A DNA stretch of 64,000 nt from Paraflavitalea sp. CAU 1676 (GCF_029223285.1 NZ_JARHUJ010000007.1:124001-188000); one strand, 5' to 3'; counted from the stretch's first letter, positions 26,610-36,203 are shown. Notes: generated by a model not told the origin, from the sequence alone. Program-made: numbers and translations.

Positions 26610-27830
26610 TTAATGTTGATGTGTTGCCATGGGATCAGTGCCTTTCTTCAATACATATTCGCTATACAACAAATAAGCACCGCTGATAACCACTTTATCA
26701 CCTGTTTGTAGTCCTTCAGTGATTTCCACCGATTCAAAATTCTCCATGCCAGTAGTCACCTTACGTGGTTCAAATCTCCCTTTAGCTGTTTCGATCCAAA
26801 CATGGGTTCCCTTTCCGTCCCTGATCACCGCATCTACAGGCAGGGTAAGGGCATCTGTTTTTGCTTTAACCGGTAAAAGGATATTCACCTGTTGCCCAGG
26901 TTGCCACTGATTGCCGGGATTGACAATGGTACCACGCACCTGTAATAGCTGGCTGCCGCCTTGCAGGGAAGGATTGATAAATTGAACGATCATGGTTTGT
27001 GGCTTGTTTTCCCAACCGGCTACAATTACCTGAACGGCCTGGTTCACACGGATAGCGGCTGCTTCGGAAGGGTATATATCCGCCTCCACCCATAATTCAC
27101 CATAACCTTCAAGTTTCATAACAGCACCACCTTCTGCGGTATATTGTCCTGCTGTAATGAAGAGTTCAGCAACGGTACCGCTGCTGGGCGCATAATAAGT
27201 TACATAAGGGCTTATCTTTTGTGCCTGAAGTAACTGGTTGATTTGTGCATCTGATTGATCATACAGCACCAGTTTTTGTCTGGCGGCTTTTTCTATTTGT
27301 TGAAACCGCGCATCTTCCGGGAATTGCCGAGCCTGTGCGGCGGATAATAAGTATTCCTGTTGTAAAGTGGCGAGCTGTTCAGAGTAAATTTTATACAAGG
27401 GTTGGCCTTTATTTACTTTCACACCTGTTTCCCGCACATACAATGTTTCAATCCTGCCTGGCACTCGCGTAGATATGACAACAGTTTTTTCGGGATCTGT
27501 TGCAAGCCTGCCATTCAACTGCTTTACATTGGACAATGCACCAGCACCGATTGTCATGGTACTTACATTAGCCAGTGATACCTGGCTTTCACTAAGGGTC
27601 AGGAAAGCATCTTTATTATTCTTATCAAAGGGCACCAGGTCCATCCCACAGATTGGGCAGGTTCCCGGTTTGTTTTGGACGATCTGCGGATGCATGGGAC
27701 AGGTATATGTCTGAGCCGCCTTAGCCTGCTGTTCCGTATTGTTTTTATTACCCTCTTTACATGCATCTAAAACCAGCATTGGAGCCATAGTGAAAATAGC
27801 AAGGGTCTTTATAAATCGCTTTCTTTCCAT
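26610..27830 (-). CDS. CusB-like RND adaptor with heavy-metal-binding domain (second copy)
   Basis: A 406-residue lipoprotein adaptor (lipobox VLDAC). Near residues 40-70 it carries the HMBD motif YTCPMHPQIVQ with TCPICGMDL, a YHS-like Cys-Met metal site. Lipoyl, hairpin, barrel and membrane-proximal domains follow as in CusB. It ends in a short His pair (THQH). It begins four bases after the stop of a second adaptor gene (27834), so two adaptors lie in tandem. One may serve the split CusA pump and the other a different assembly, or they may mix. Confidence 0.9.
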   Translation of the reverse strand: MERKRFIKTLAIFTMAPMLVLDACKEGNKNNTEQQAKAAQTYTCPMHPQIVQNKPGTCPICGMDLVPFDKNNKDAFLTLSESQVSLANVSTMTIGAGALSNVKQLNGRLATDPEKTVVISTRVPGRIETLYVRETGVKVNKGQPLYKIYSEQLATLQQEYLLSAAQARQFPEDARFQQIEKAARQKLVLYDQSDAQINQLLQAQKISPYVTYYAPSSGTVAELFITAGQYTAEGGAVMKLEGYGELWVEADIYPSEAAAIRVNQAVQVIVAGWENKPQTMIVQFINPSLQGGSQLLQVRGTIVNPGNQWQPGQQVNILLPVKAKTDALTLPVDAVIRDGKGTHVWIETAKGRFEPRKVTTGMENFESVEITEGLQTGDKVVISGAYLLYSEYVLKKGTDPMATHQH

Positions 27831-27833
27831 ATA

Positions 27834-29174
27834 CTACTGTTTGGCTTTGCCATTTACTTTTATGAAACTTTCGCTATCTACGAGATAAGCCGCGTTAGAA
27901 GCTACCTGCCAACCTGCTATTTCAGTAATAACTTGTATGAAACCTTCCGATTCTATCCCGGTTTGAATTTCGGTAGGGCTATATAAGCCATTGTCTTTTC
28001 TGAATACAACAGACTGAGTACCTAATCGCCAGACAGATTTTTTAGGTAGCCACCAGTTTCCGCTGTAAACGACAGGGATAATACCGGTAAGCAATTGCCC
28101 TACCTGGAAATTATTTTTATTCAGATAAACTCGTCCTATCAGGAAGTTCTGTCCGTTGCGAAACACCGGTTCTATTAATCCTATACGGGCAGATTGAATA
28201 GCGTTTTTATTTCCAGCCGGATAGAACAACAGTTTTTGTCCTTTTTTTAATTCTGTGGCCAATGACGGGAGGAAGGCAAATTCTGCCACAAGGTTAGTAG
28301 CCTGATAGATGGTAAAAATCATCTGGCCGGCATTTACATATTGACCTTCGCGTATCATAACCGGAGTGGGGGTGGTTACAGGCAGCAAAACATTGCTATT
28401 ACTGGCAGGACTGCCGCCACCCATCCCCTCCATGCCACTTGCTGCCGCAGCAGGCTGTCCCATGGTTGAGGCGCCTGCCGCCGCAGGCGTAGTGGGAATA
28501 GCTGATTGTTCCAGTATATATCCATTCGCATTGCTATATACCGGAACGCGGTACGAAATTTTTCCAGTTTTTATTACCTGTTCAACCTGATTAGCAGGCA
28601 AACCCAATAATATCAACCGTTGTTTGGCGCCTGCCAACATTTCCGGGCTGTTGTTGGCTACAAAAATCAGCTCCCGCTGGGCGGCAGCCAAGTCCGGAGA
28701 ATAGATCTCCATGATCAGTTGTCCTTTCATTACCGGTTGAAAATTGTATTTAACCAGTAATTTTTCGATGCGCCCGCTTACCCGGCTGGCCAGGCTGGTT
28801 TGATTGCGGGTATCATAAGTAATCCTACCACTTACTTCCACTGAACTGATACGGGTGCCGGTTTCGGCTTTGATGGCAGGAATGCTGGCGATCACCCTTT
28901 CATTGGTAGGTTTGGTAAGCAGGGCCACACTGCTGTCAACGACTAATTCCTTATTGGCATCTTTCAATACCAATTCCATTCCGCAGATGGGGCAGGTTCC
29001 TGGTTGATCCCTGATCACCTGGGGGTGCATGGGGCAGGTATATTGTTGTGCCTGCTTGTGGCCGGCATGAGTAGCCTGACTGCCTGCCTTGTCTTTGCAG
29101 GAGAACAGGCTTACCGATGCCAGCAGTATTGCTGCCAGCATTTTAACGATATAATTCTTTCTCATAATCCACAA
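27834..29174 (-). CDS. CusB-like RND adaptor with HMBD and Gly/Met-rich linker (first copy)
   Basis: A 446-residue lipoprotein adaptor (lipobox VSLFSC) with HMBD motif YTCPMHPQVIR and TCPICGMEL near residues 44-70. Compared with its neighbour it has an insertion around residues 225-270 with MEGMGGGSPAS and Ala/Gly-rich runs, which looks like a flexible Met-rich segment suited to Cu(I). The start overlaps the TolC gene by 32 bases, and alternative Met codons exist at 29165 and further in. It lies between the TolC and the second adaptor gene in the copper operon. Confidence 0.9.
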   Translation of the reverse strand: MWIMRKNYIVKMLAAILLASVSLFSCKDKAGSQATHAGHKQAQQYTCPMHPQVIRDQPGTCPICGMELVLKDANKELVVDSSVALLTKPTNERVIASIPAIKAETGTRISSVEVSGRITYDTRNQTSLASRVSGRIEKLLVKYNFQPVMKGQLIMEIYSPDLAAAQRELIFVANNSPEMLAGAKQRLILLGLPANQVEQVIKTGKISYRVPVYSNANGYILEQSAIPTTPAAAGASTMGQPAAAASGMEGMGGGSPASNSNVLLPVTTPTPVMIREGQYVNAGQMIFTIYQATNLVAEFAFLPSLATELKKGQKLLFYPAGNKNAIQSARIGLIEPVFRNGQNFLIGRVYLNKNNFQVGQLLTGIIPVVYSGNWWLPKKSVWRLGTQSVVFRKDNGLYSPTEIQTGIESEGFIQVITEIAGWQVASNAAYLVDSESFIKVNGKAKQ

Positions 29175-30396
29175 TCATTTCGTATAGTTTCAATTTCTCA
29201 TCCAGCACATTCATTTGCATCATAGTTTGCGCTTCCCAGGCGTCAATGACAGCAGGCAACTGTATTTTATTTTCCTGGTACACCAGGAAAGTGGCATCGA
29301 ATGTTTTTTTAAGGGCAGGAATGATCTTTTCCTCCATGGCAATGATGCGTTTTTGCATTGATTGGATTTCGTACTGCATTCCATACAGCATGCCCTGCGT
29401 TTCCTGGAGCATGGCCGCCCGTTCCTTTTCCATGCCCTGTATGTTATAGTGCATGGCTTTAACTTCATTTTTGTACATTTTGGAAGCCCAAGGCGCTATG
29501 GGTATAGATATCATGCCCATAACACTGAATGCGGTCGGCATGGCAGCATCGAGGGGATACATATGATCAAAGCGGATACGGAAATCTGGTTTTTTTTCTT
29601 TCTGCATACTCTCCACATTTAATTGCATGGAGCGGATGCTTTCATTCATTTTAAAAACATCTTTCCGGACGGCGGCTAACATAGCCGTATCATAGGATGC
29701 AGATGGTGCGAAAGTGGGCTGATATAAGGAATCAATGTCAAATTGCTCACTGCCGGGTGCATTCATCAGGCTATTAAGCCAGGCCCTTGCCTTCGCAATG
29801 GTTCCTTCCTGCATACGGATCATGTTACGGTTTTCCTCTATCCGGGCATCTGCCTTGAATACACTACCTAACTGGGACTGGTTGTAGGGATAACGTACTT
29901 CTTCAATTTTCTTCATCATTACCATGATCCGTTCATTCTCCTCCAACACCCTTATTCGCTGTTTAGCTATGAGCCAGTTGAAGTAAAGTCGTTTGGCCTG
30001 GGCTTTGAAGTCATTCAGGGTGATGTCCCGGTTGGCTCTTTCCACGTTTGCCTGAGAAGCGATGTATTTCTTCCTGGCTTTTAGCTTCGCCGTATTGGGT
30101 ATATCCTGTTCGATGGCCAGCATCAGGTTTCCTTTGTCTCTGCCATCCATAATGATCTGATTGGGATAGGGTGTCATGAAAGTTCCTACACCCACCATTG
30201 GAGCCATCCAGCCGGTAGCTGCTTCTGCACTATATTTATAACTTTCTGCTTTCAGGCCATAAGACTGCAGCAATACATTGTTCCTGGCTATTCTTTGCAA
30301 AATAGTATCCAGCGGTAAAATGGATGGCTGCTGCGCCAATAATTGCAGGGGCACCAGCAGGATTACTAAAAGAATATATTTAATGCTGTGTCTCAT
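29143..30396 (-). CDS. TolC-family outer-membrane channel of the Cus-like pump
   Basis: About 417 residues from the Met at 30396, which gives a clean signal peptide (MRHSIKYILLVILLVPLQLLAQ). A longer frame starts at 30429, but its 11 extra residues would precede the signal peptide, so I reject it. The body is long Met- and Gln-rich helices (MIRMQEGTIAKARAW; SMQLNVESMQKEKK) and the TolC repeat pattern. The Met content is unusual for TolC proteins and would suit Cu(I)/Ag(I). It overlaps the CusA C-terminal gene by 17 bases and the first adaptor by 32 bases. Confidence 0.88.
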   Translation of the reverse strand: MRHSIKYILLVILLVPLQLLAQQPSILPLDTILQRIARNNVLLQSYGLKAESYKYSAEAATGWMAPMVGVGTFMTPYPNQIIMDGRDKGNLMLAIEQDIPNTAKLKARKKYIASQANVERANRDITLNDFKAQAKRLYFNWLIAKQRIRVLEENERIMVMMKKIEEVRYPYNQSQLGSVFKADARIEENRNMIRMQEGTIAKARAWLNSLMNAPGSEQFDIDSLYQPTFAPSASYDTAMLAAVRKDVFKMNESIRSMQLNVESMQKEKKPDFRIRFDHMYPLDAAMPTAFSVMGMISIPIAPWASKMYKNEVKAMHYNIQGMEKERAAMLQETQGMLYGMQYEIQSMQKRIIAMEEKIIPALKKTFDATFLVYQENKIQLPAVIDAWEAQTMMQMNVLDEKLKLYEMIVDYEKELYR

Positions 30397-32314
30397 GGAT
30401 TTCAAGTTTTCCATACTTCCGTAATTCATATTCCTTTGTCATTAAAAATATCAGCGGGGTAACCAGTAATATATGGATGGAAGAAGTAAGTACACCGCCT
30501 ATCATGGGTAATACAATAGGCTTCATAACATCTGTACCAACGCCACTGGCCCATAGAACAGGCACCAACCCGAATAAGGATACACATACCGTCATCAGTT
30601 TGGGACGTAGTCGTTTAGCAGCGCCATGGATCACATACTGGCGAAGATCTTCCTTGGTAATAGTCCCGCTGGAATTACCTTTTTCTGTAGCCAATTGTTT
30701 CATGGCGTCGTTTAGGTAAATAACCATCACAATACCTGTTTCCACGGCTATTCCGAATAAAGCGATAAAACCCACGGCTACCGCAACGGAAAGATTGGTG
30801 CCCCATATCCAGATCATATAAGCCCCGCCAATTAAGGCGAATGGCACAGTGATCAGGCTTAAAAAGGCTTCGCGTAATGAATGAAAGGCTAAATAGAGTG
30901 AAAAGAAAATGATCACCAGTACAATGGGTGCTATCCACAGCAGGGTTTGCTGGCCACGTATCAGGTTTTCATACTGCCCGCTCCATTCCAGGTAGTATCC
31001 CTGTGGCAATACGCCTTTGGCCTGGCTCATTTTCTGGATGGCTTCTGTTACCGTACTGCCGAGGTCCCGATCACGGACATTAAATAAGACTGCGCCTCTC
31101 AACATGGCATTTTCTGAGCTGATCATTGGTGGCCCATCCTCAAAAGCTACGTCTGCCACGGCCGACAAGGGAATTTCTCCGAATGCGGGGCTTGCCAGCG
31201 GAATGCGTTTAATGCGTTCCACACTATTGCGGTATTCCTGCGCCAGGCGAACCGCTATAGAAAAGCGCTGTCTTCCTTCAATGGTGTTACCTATGTTTGA
31301 GCCGCCCAGGGAAGTTTCCACTGTTTGGTTAACATCGTCAACGTTCAGGCCATAGCGGCTTAGGTCAGCGCGGCGAACATTAATGGAAAGGTATTTTCCC
31401 CCGGTCACCGGTTCAACATACAGGTCAGCAATGCCCTTTGTACCTTCCAGCACTTTTTTGACCCGTTCAGAAACCGACGCTATACTGTCAAGGTTCTGCC
31501 CATACACTTTTACGCCTACGTCAGTCCGGATGCCTGTAGACAGCATATTGATGCGGTTAATGATGGGTTGTGTCCACCCATTAACGACGCCCGGTATTTG
31601 TAATTTGGCGTCCAGCTCGTTAACAATATCTTTTTTGGTGAGACCAGCCCGCCATGCGGATTTCGGTTTCAGCATGATGATGGTTTCAATCATGCTGATT
31701 GGGGAATTGTCTGTGGCTGTGCTGGCCCGGCCCGCTTTACCCAATACTTTATCTACCTCGGGAACCGATTTGATAATTTTATCCTGTACCTGTAAAATGC
31801 GTTTGGCCTCAGCGTTGGATACATCAGGTAAAGTAACCGGCATAAACAAAATGCTCTGCTCATCGAGCGGTGGCATAAACTCAGTTCCCTGGCTTTTCAG
31901 CAAAGGAATAGTGACTGCCAAGGCTATGATATTGATGGCCAATGTTGTTTTTCGCCATTTTAAAACAGTTCTTATGATGGGTTCATAGATCCTTTCCAAA
32001 ATCCTGTTAACCGGGTTGGCGTTATCCGGCCTGAATTTCCCTTTCATGAAAAAGGAGATCAATACAGGCGCGAGTGTGATGACCAACAAGGCATCCACGA
32101 TCATAATGAATGTCTTGGTATAGGCCAACGGATGGAACAATTTGCCTTCCTGTCCTGTCAGCATGAACACTGGCAGAAAGGAGGTAATAATGATCACGGT
32201 GGCGAAGAAAACGCCCCGTGATACCTGCTTACTGGATTGTTCGATTATTTTTAACCGTTCTTCTTCCGAAATCCAGTTTGCTGTTTTTTTGTTCTTCTTT
32301 TTGAACCAATTCAT
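30380..32314 (-). CDS. cusA: CusA-like RND pump, C-terminal part (split pump)
   Basis: 644 residues that match the second part of a Cus-type RND pump. It starts MNWFKKKNKK in the cytoplasmic loop after helix 4, then covers helices 5-12 (RGVFFATVIIITSFLPVFMLTG and later helices), with the second porter domain and the Met-containing NRINMLSTGIRTDVGVKVYG region where CusA has its Cu(I)/Ag(I) ligand. Its ATG is two bases after the stop of the N-terminal part (TAGTTATG), and the two ORFs are in different frames. Together they give 1074 residues, a complete CusA. See the finding on the split. Confidence 0.88.
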   Translation of the reverse strand: MNWFKKKNKKTANWISEEERLKIIEQSSKQVSRGVFFATVIIITSFLPVFMLTGQEGKLFHPLAYTKTFIMIVDALLVITLAPVLISFFMKGKFRPDNANPVNRILERIYEPIIRTVLKWRKTTLAINIIALAVTIPLLKSQGTEFMPPLDEQSILFMPVTLPDVSNAEAKRILQVQDKIIKSVPEVDKVLGKAGRASTATDNSPISMIETIIMLKPKSAWRAGLTKKDIVNELDAKLQIPGVVNGWTQPIINRINMLSTGIRTDVGVKVYGQNLDSIASVSERVKKVLEGTKGIADLYVEPVTGGKYLSINVRRADLSRYGLNVDDVNQTVETSLGGSNIGNTIEGRQRFSIAVRLAQEYRNSVERIKRIPLASPAFGEIPLSAVADVAFEDGPPMISSENAMLRGAVLFNVRDRDLGSTVTEAIQKMSQAKGVLPQGYYLEWSGQYENLIRGQQTLLWIAPIVLVIIFFSLYLAFHSLREAFLSLITVPFALIGGAYMIWIWGTNLSVAVAVGFIALFGIAVETGIVMVIYLNDAMKQLATEKGNSSGTITKEDLRQYVIHGAAKRLRPKLMTVCVSLFGLVPVLWASGVGTDVMKPIVLPMIGGVLTSSIHILLVTPLIFLMTKEYELRKYGKLEIHETQH

Positions 32315-32316
32315 AA

Positions 32317-33609
32317 CTACTCCGATTGTTTATTTTGTTTTAACCAGGCTTCATATCGTACGGACAAGTGTTTATAGGCATTTTCACTCATGATAATGCC
32401 GTTGTCCACGATTACACCAATGGCCAGTGCAATGCCGGTAAGTGACATGATATTGGAGGAAATACCAAAGGCATTTAACAAGATAAAACTGGCAGCCAGG
32501 GTAATGGGAATTTGTATAATAATGCTCAGGGCACTGCGCCAATGGAAAAGAAAGATGATCACCACCAGAGAAACTACAATCATTTCTTCAATAAGCGTTC
32601 TTTTTACTGAATCAATGGATTCTGTAATTAGCTCGCCACGATCATAGACAATATCGAATTTTACTTTTTCAGGGAAACCTTTGGCCACTTCCTGCATTTT
32701 GGCTTTTACTTTATCAATGATGGCCGCTGCATTTTCGCCATAACGCATGACCACGATCCCACCAACACGTTCACCCTGGCCATCCTGGTCGAATATGCCC
32801 AGCCTTGTTTCGCCGGTCATTTGTACAGTAGCCACATCTGCCACCCGGATGGGAATGCTATTTTGGTTTTTGACGGCTATATTCTCAATCTCTTGCAGTG
32901 ATTTCAAGTAACCGGATGTTTTAATAATATATCCTATATCACTTAACTCAAATTTTCTTCCGCCTGATTCATTGTTATTGGCCCGGATCGCATTAATGAC
33001 TTCGGGAACCGAAAGTTTATAATACAGTAACTTGTTGGGGTCAAGGGTGACCTGGTATTGCTTTTGAAAGCCGCCAAAGGAAGCGATCTCGCTGACACCT
33101 TCCACATTTTGCAAAGCAAATTTGATATACCAGTCCTGTAAGGCTCTTTGTTCTCCCAAATCCATATTGGGGGCATCGAGGGTATACCAAAGAACATGGC
33201 CTACGCCCGTTCCATCAGGCCCTAATTGCGGTGTGACGCCGGTTGGTAAAGTTCTTGTAACGGTACTCAATCTTTCCAGTACTCTTTCCCTGGCCCAGTA
33301 AATATCCACATCATCATCAAAAATGACATAAATAAAGCTCATGCCGAACATGGAGGTACCCCGTACATATTTGATGCGTGGCAATCCCTGTAGGTTAGTC
33401 ACCAACGGATAAGTAACCTGGTCCTCTATTAACTGCGGGCCTCTGCCCATCCATTCCGTAAAAACGATCACCTGGTTTTCGGATAAATCCGGAATGGCAT
33501 CAATAGGGTTGCGCTTTACCGCAAAAAATCCCCAGACGAATAAGCCTGCCGAGAGCACGAGCACGATAAAGCGGTTTCTAAGAGACCATTCAATTATTTT
33601 ATGAACCAT
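32317..33609 (-). CDS. cusA: CusA-like RND pump, N-terminal part (split pump)
   Basis: 430 residues covering helix 1, the first porter domain and helices 2-4 of a heavy-metal RND pump. The fourth helix is GIALAIGVIVDNGIIMSENAYK, with the single Asp and the SEN pattern of the copper/silver (Cus-type) group, distinct from the two-Asp Czc pattern at 11.5 kb. The protein ends AWLKQNKQSE in the cytoplasmic loop, just where the partner ORF begins. It is 58 bases after the secreted HMA gene. Both halves are otherwise intact, so function as two chains is possible. Confidence 0.88.
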   Translation of the reverse strand: MVHKIIEWSLRNRFIVLVLSAGLFVWGFFAVKRNPIDAIPDLSENQVIVFTEWMGRGPQLIEDQVTYPLVTNLQGLPRIKYVRGTSMFGMSFIYVIFDDDVDIYWARERVLERLSTVTRTLPTGVTPQLGPDGTGVGHVLWYTLDAPNMDLGEQRALQDWYIKFALQNVEGVSEIASFGGFQKQYQVTLDPNKLLYYKLSVPEVINAIRANNNESGGRKFELSDIGYIIKTSGYLKSLQEIENIAVKNQNSIPIRVADVATVQMTGETRLGIFDQDGQGERVGGIVVMRYGENAAAIIDKVKAKMQEVAKGFPEKVKFDIVYDRGELITESIDSVKRTLIEEMIVVSLVVIIFLFHWRSALSIIIQIPITLAASFILLNAFGISSNIMSLTGIALAIGVIVDNGIIMSENAYKHLSVRYEAWLKQNKQSE

Positions 33610-33667
33610 AACTGATTTTAATAAGCTGGTTTATTCTATCCTTCTTCGATCAGATTGCGTGTTTCTT

Positions 33668-34042
33668 CTACCGGTGGTGGCCTGAATGATCAGTTTGTTT
33701 ATCAGTTTTGCCCCTGTCATACAAGCAGCATCCGGGTAATTTGTTATATATGGAATCAGCCGCTTTTTCTTTTTCGGTGTCATGCCCAACGGCTGCAATT
33801 TTTTTCTGGATGGCAGCATTGGAGGTTTTGGCAGGATCATAAACAACTGTCATTATTTTTGTCTCAACGTTCCACTCTGCCTTTGATATCCCCTCACCAG
33901 TAGCAGACTTTTCAATCCTTTTTTTACACATCCCACAATTACCATATACTTTAAAGGTTTCTGTTTTGGAATCCTGCGCCAAAGCTGTTTGATGGGTAAA
34001 TGCAGCGACAACAGCTAATATGAGAAATGCTAACTTTTTCAT
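33668..34042 (-). CDS. Secreted HMA-domain metal-binding protein
   Basis: A 124-residue protein with a signal peptide (to QTALAQ) and one heavy-metal-associated fold with GNCGMCKKRIE (CxxC) near residues 36-39, preceded by FKVYG. The C-terminus adds GCCLYD and HSGHH. HMA domains carry Cu(I) on the two Cys. Being periplasmic, it could pass copper to the pump encoded just downstream. The YncE-like gene is 25 bases upstream. Confidence 0.88.
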   Translation of the reverse strand: MKKLAFLILAVVAAFTHQTALAQDSKTETFKVYGNCGMCKKRIEKSATGEGISKAEWNVETKIMTVVYDPAKTSNAAIQKKIAAVGHDTEKEKAADSIYNKLPGCCLYDRGKTDKQTDHSGHHR

Positions 34043-34067
34043 TGTTCAAGTATTAAGTGTTTAAGAA

Positions 34068-35153
34068 TTATTGTTTGATTACAATTCCATTGGGCTTTTT
34101 GCCTACGGGAATATCTTTGATCTTTGAGTGTTCATTGACATTGATCACAGAAACAGAAGCGGCCATTTGATTAGTAACGTAGGCCGTATTGCCATCAGCG
34201 GTAAATCCCACTGCATGTGCCCCTGCAGCCGTATTGAAGCTACCGGCATGGTTCCACTGATTGCCAACCTGGCCCCACGACCAGTAATGGACCTTGCCAT
34301 TGTCGGGGTCTGTTACCCACAGCTCTTTTTTGGCACTGTTATGAGCAGCACTGCCAGGCATAAATCCTAAGTCAATGGTCTGGACAACGGCATTAGTAGA
34401 CACGTCTATAACACTGATGGTTTTTCCTTCCTCATTGTCTACATACATTTTGCCATCAAAACCAACCCATGCGCCAACCGGTTCCGCACCCACCGCAACC
34501 GTGGCTATAATTGATTTAATTGCAGGATCAATGACGGAAACTGTGTTATCGCCTCCATTGGCTACGTAGGCTTTTGATCCATCAGCAGAAAAAGTTACCT
34601 CGGCAGGTTCCATGCCTACGGCTATATTATTTTTCAAAGCGTAGGTCTGAGCATCATATACGAGCACTTTGCCGGTCATTTCCATTTGCGATACCCATAT
34701 TTCCCGGCCATTGGGAGAATACATAGCGTTGTGGTTAGATACCGGCAAGTCTACCGTTTTCAATATATTGCCTTTAACAGCGTCCATTACCAGGACCTTG
34801 CCTTTCATATCATTCATGCCGCCGGAATGGCCTGCGCTCAGGTCCATGCCCGGTACTCCGATAGCGAGGCGGTGCATATCAAAAATGCCGTATAAAGACA
34901 GGTGATGGGGCCACATGACCATTTCATTGCCTGTTCCCATTAATTCCAGGGTTTCAGTGACGGAGTTTTTATCGAGGTCAATAACTGAAATAGTACTGCT
35001 TTCGCCATTGACGACATAGGCCGCCGGGTAATCAATTTGTTTATCTTCCATTGACATACCGGGTATTTTTTGTTTTCTGCAGGAAAGTATGGATGCAGCA
35101 AGCAGCATTGCTGAACAGGCCGCTGCCAATGCAGGGCGTCTGGCCATGAACAT
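34068..35153 (-). CDS. YncE-like beta-propeller lipoprotein
   Basis: A 361-residue lipoprotein (lipobox SILSC; the third-residue Met is an alternative start). It contains at least six repeats of the YVTN/40-residue propeller type, for example AAYVVNGESSTISVIDLDKN and AYVANGGDNTVSVIDPAIKS. Such propellers bind partners or redox factors, and I cannot see catalytic residues. Met and His occur near the start (GMSMEDKQ). It lies between the HYC_CC_PP-like gene and the HMA gene in the copper operon. Its role is unknown. Confidence 0.85.
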   Translation of the reverse strand: MFMARRPALAAACSAMLLAASILSCRKQKIPGMSMEDKQIDYPAAYVVNGESSTISVIDLDKNSVTETLELMGTGNEMVMWPHHLSLYGIFDMHRLAIGVPGMDLSAGHSGGMNDMKGKVLVMDAVKGNILKTVDLPVSNHNAMYSPNGREIWVSQMEMTGKVLVYDAQTYALKNNIAVGMEPAEVTFSADGSKAYVANGGDNTVSVIDPAIKSIIATVAVGAEPVGAWVGFDGKMYVDNEEGKTISVIDVSTNAVVQTIDLGFMPGSAAHNSAKKELWVTDPDNGKVHYWSWGQVGNQWNHAGSFNTAAGAHAVGFTADGNTAYVTNQMAASVSVINVNEHSKIKDIPVGKKPNGIVIKQ

Positions 35154-35265
35154 AAATGAACATTTAGATTAAAAAATAAGGCTACGTCTGAGCGGTAATG
35201 ATGGCGGGCGATATAGGCTTAGGCTATGAAGTAAAAGAAGAAACAGATACGCCCGTAGCAGGGGA

Positions 35266-35670
35266 TCAGATGCGGAAAGTACAAAGGAAAATATATGGTT
35301 GAACCTTTCCAGTTCGGGGCGGAGCATTGTTTACCGGAAACTCCTGTGTTAATGAACTTATCTGCACCTGCGGCAGTTCAATAAAATTGACGGGTGTTAC
35401 GAGGGAGGTAAATGCCAGGAGCTGAAAAGCTGATTCGGTTGTTTTCTGGTCTTTGTCCAGCTTAATTAGCTTATGTTCATCTTTGCAGCACTTTTTCTTG
35501 CAGGAGCTCTTGCTCTCTTTAGTGCTGCATTTGCTGCACTTTTTGGCTTTCTTTTCATGCCATAGTCCCTGTTCAACCAGTTTACCCATGCAATAATGCA
35601 TGTGAACAGTTGCCCCGGTTGAAGAGCCTATGTAAAGAATAGCTAATATGCAGACAATGAACTTTTTCAT
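35266..35670 (-). CDS. HYC_CC_PP-family secreted protein
   Basis: A 134-residue protein with a signal peptide (about 20 residues), then VHMHYCMGKLVEQG, the Lys/Cys-rich KKCSKCSTKESKSSCKKKCC, and NAPPR towards the C-terminus. HYC, CC and PP are the markers that give this Bacteroidota family its name. The His/Met/Cys set suits copper binding. It is the first gene of the long copper operon, 112 bases upstream of the YncE-like gene, with its own AATTATATAA element and TACTTTTG box in front. Confidence 0.85.
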   Translation of the reverse strand: MKKFIVCILAILYIGSSTGATVHMHYCMGKLVEQGLWHEKKAKKCSKCSTKESKSSCKKKCCKDEHKLIKLDKDQKTTESAFQLLAFTSLVTPVNFIELPQVQISSLTQEFPVNNAPPRTGKVQPYIFLCTFRI

Positions 35671-35677
35671 TCCATAT

Positions 35678-35717
35678 CAAAAGTAGAGGTTATTTTGAGA
35701 AATGGTGTTATATAATT
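35678..35717 (-). promoter_or_regulatory. Copper-operon promoter with AATTATATAA element (site A)
   Basis: On the minus strand AATTATATAA (35717 to 35708) is followed after 22 bases by TACTTTTG (35685 to 35678), a TAnnTTTG -7 box. The ATG is only seven bases further on. The same decamer is seen at three other promoters in the window. A second half-site, TAAAATATAA, lies about 20 bases upstream and is weaker. Confidence 0.6.
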
Positions 35718-35921
35718 TTCCCCTGATTTATATTTTAATGCATTCTATCCCGCTATTTAGTTAAAAATCAATGCTCGTGGGCTGGCCTTCCTTCTTATTC
35801 ACCGGACTTTGTAGTTCCGGATGATTGATCCTTCCTCCCTCTTTGGACGTAAATTGGACAAATACCCTCTAAAAGTTAGAGCAGAGGGTGAGAGTGAGAG
35901 AGCTGGCCGGGGCGTAAATAA

Positions 35922-35944
35922 AAACGGGCGGTAACCGCCCGTTT
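35922..35944 (-). terminator. Stem-loop terminator after the CopZ-like gene
   Basis: AAACGGGCGGT (35922-35932) and ACCGCCCGTTT (35934-35944) form an 11-base inverted repeat just past the stop at 35947. On the minus strand it is followed by a T-rich run (TTTTTATTT). Confidence 0.85.
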
Positions 35945-35946
35945 AT

Positions 35947-36162
35947 TTATTTGACCAATTCTACAGCCTGATAGCCTGCCTTTTCTACCGCCTTTTTAAT
36001 GTCAGTACTATTGGATTTATCTGTGGATACTGTCAGAACTTTATCCGGATTTTGGACATCTACTTCCCAATTGTCTTCACCAGCCACTTCATTCAAAAAA
36101 GGGGTTACGGTGGCTATACAGCCTGAACATTTGATATTTGTTTTAAATTGTACTGTTTCCAT
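35947..36162 (-). CDS. CopZ-like cytosolic HMA metallochaperone
   Basis: A 71-residue single HMA domain with no signal peptide: TNIKCSGCIATVTPFLNEV (CxxC at about residues 12-15), then WEVDVQNPDKVLTVS and the KKAVEKAGYQAVEL end helix. Such proteins carry Cu(I) to CopA-type ATPases. The gene has its own promoter element (site B) and its own terminator, so it can be made separately from copA, which is about 1.1 kb upstream on the same strand. Confidence 0.9.
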   Translation of the reverse strand: METVQFKTNIKCSGCIATVTPFLNEVAGEDNWEVDVQNPDKVLTVSTDKSNSTDIKKAVEKAGYQAVELVK

Positions 36163-36203
36163 AGTTCACTTTTTATAAATTAATATTGTATTGTTTACTG
36201 TAG

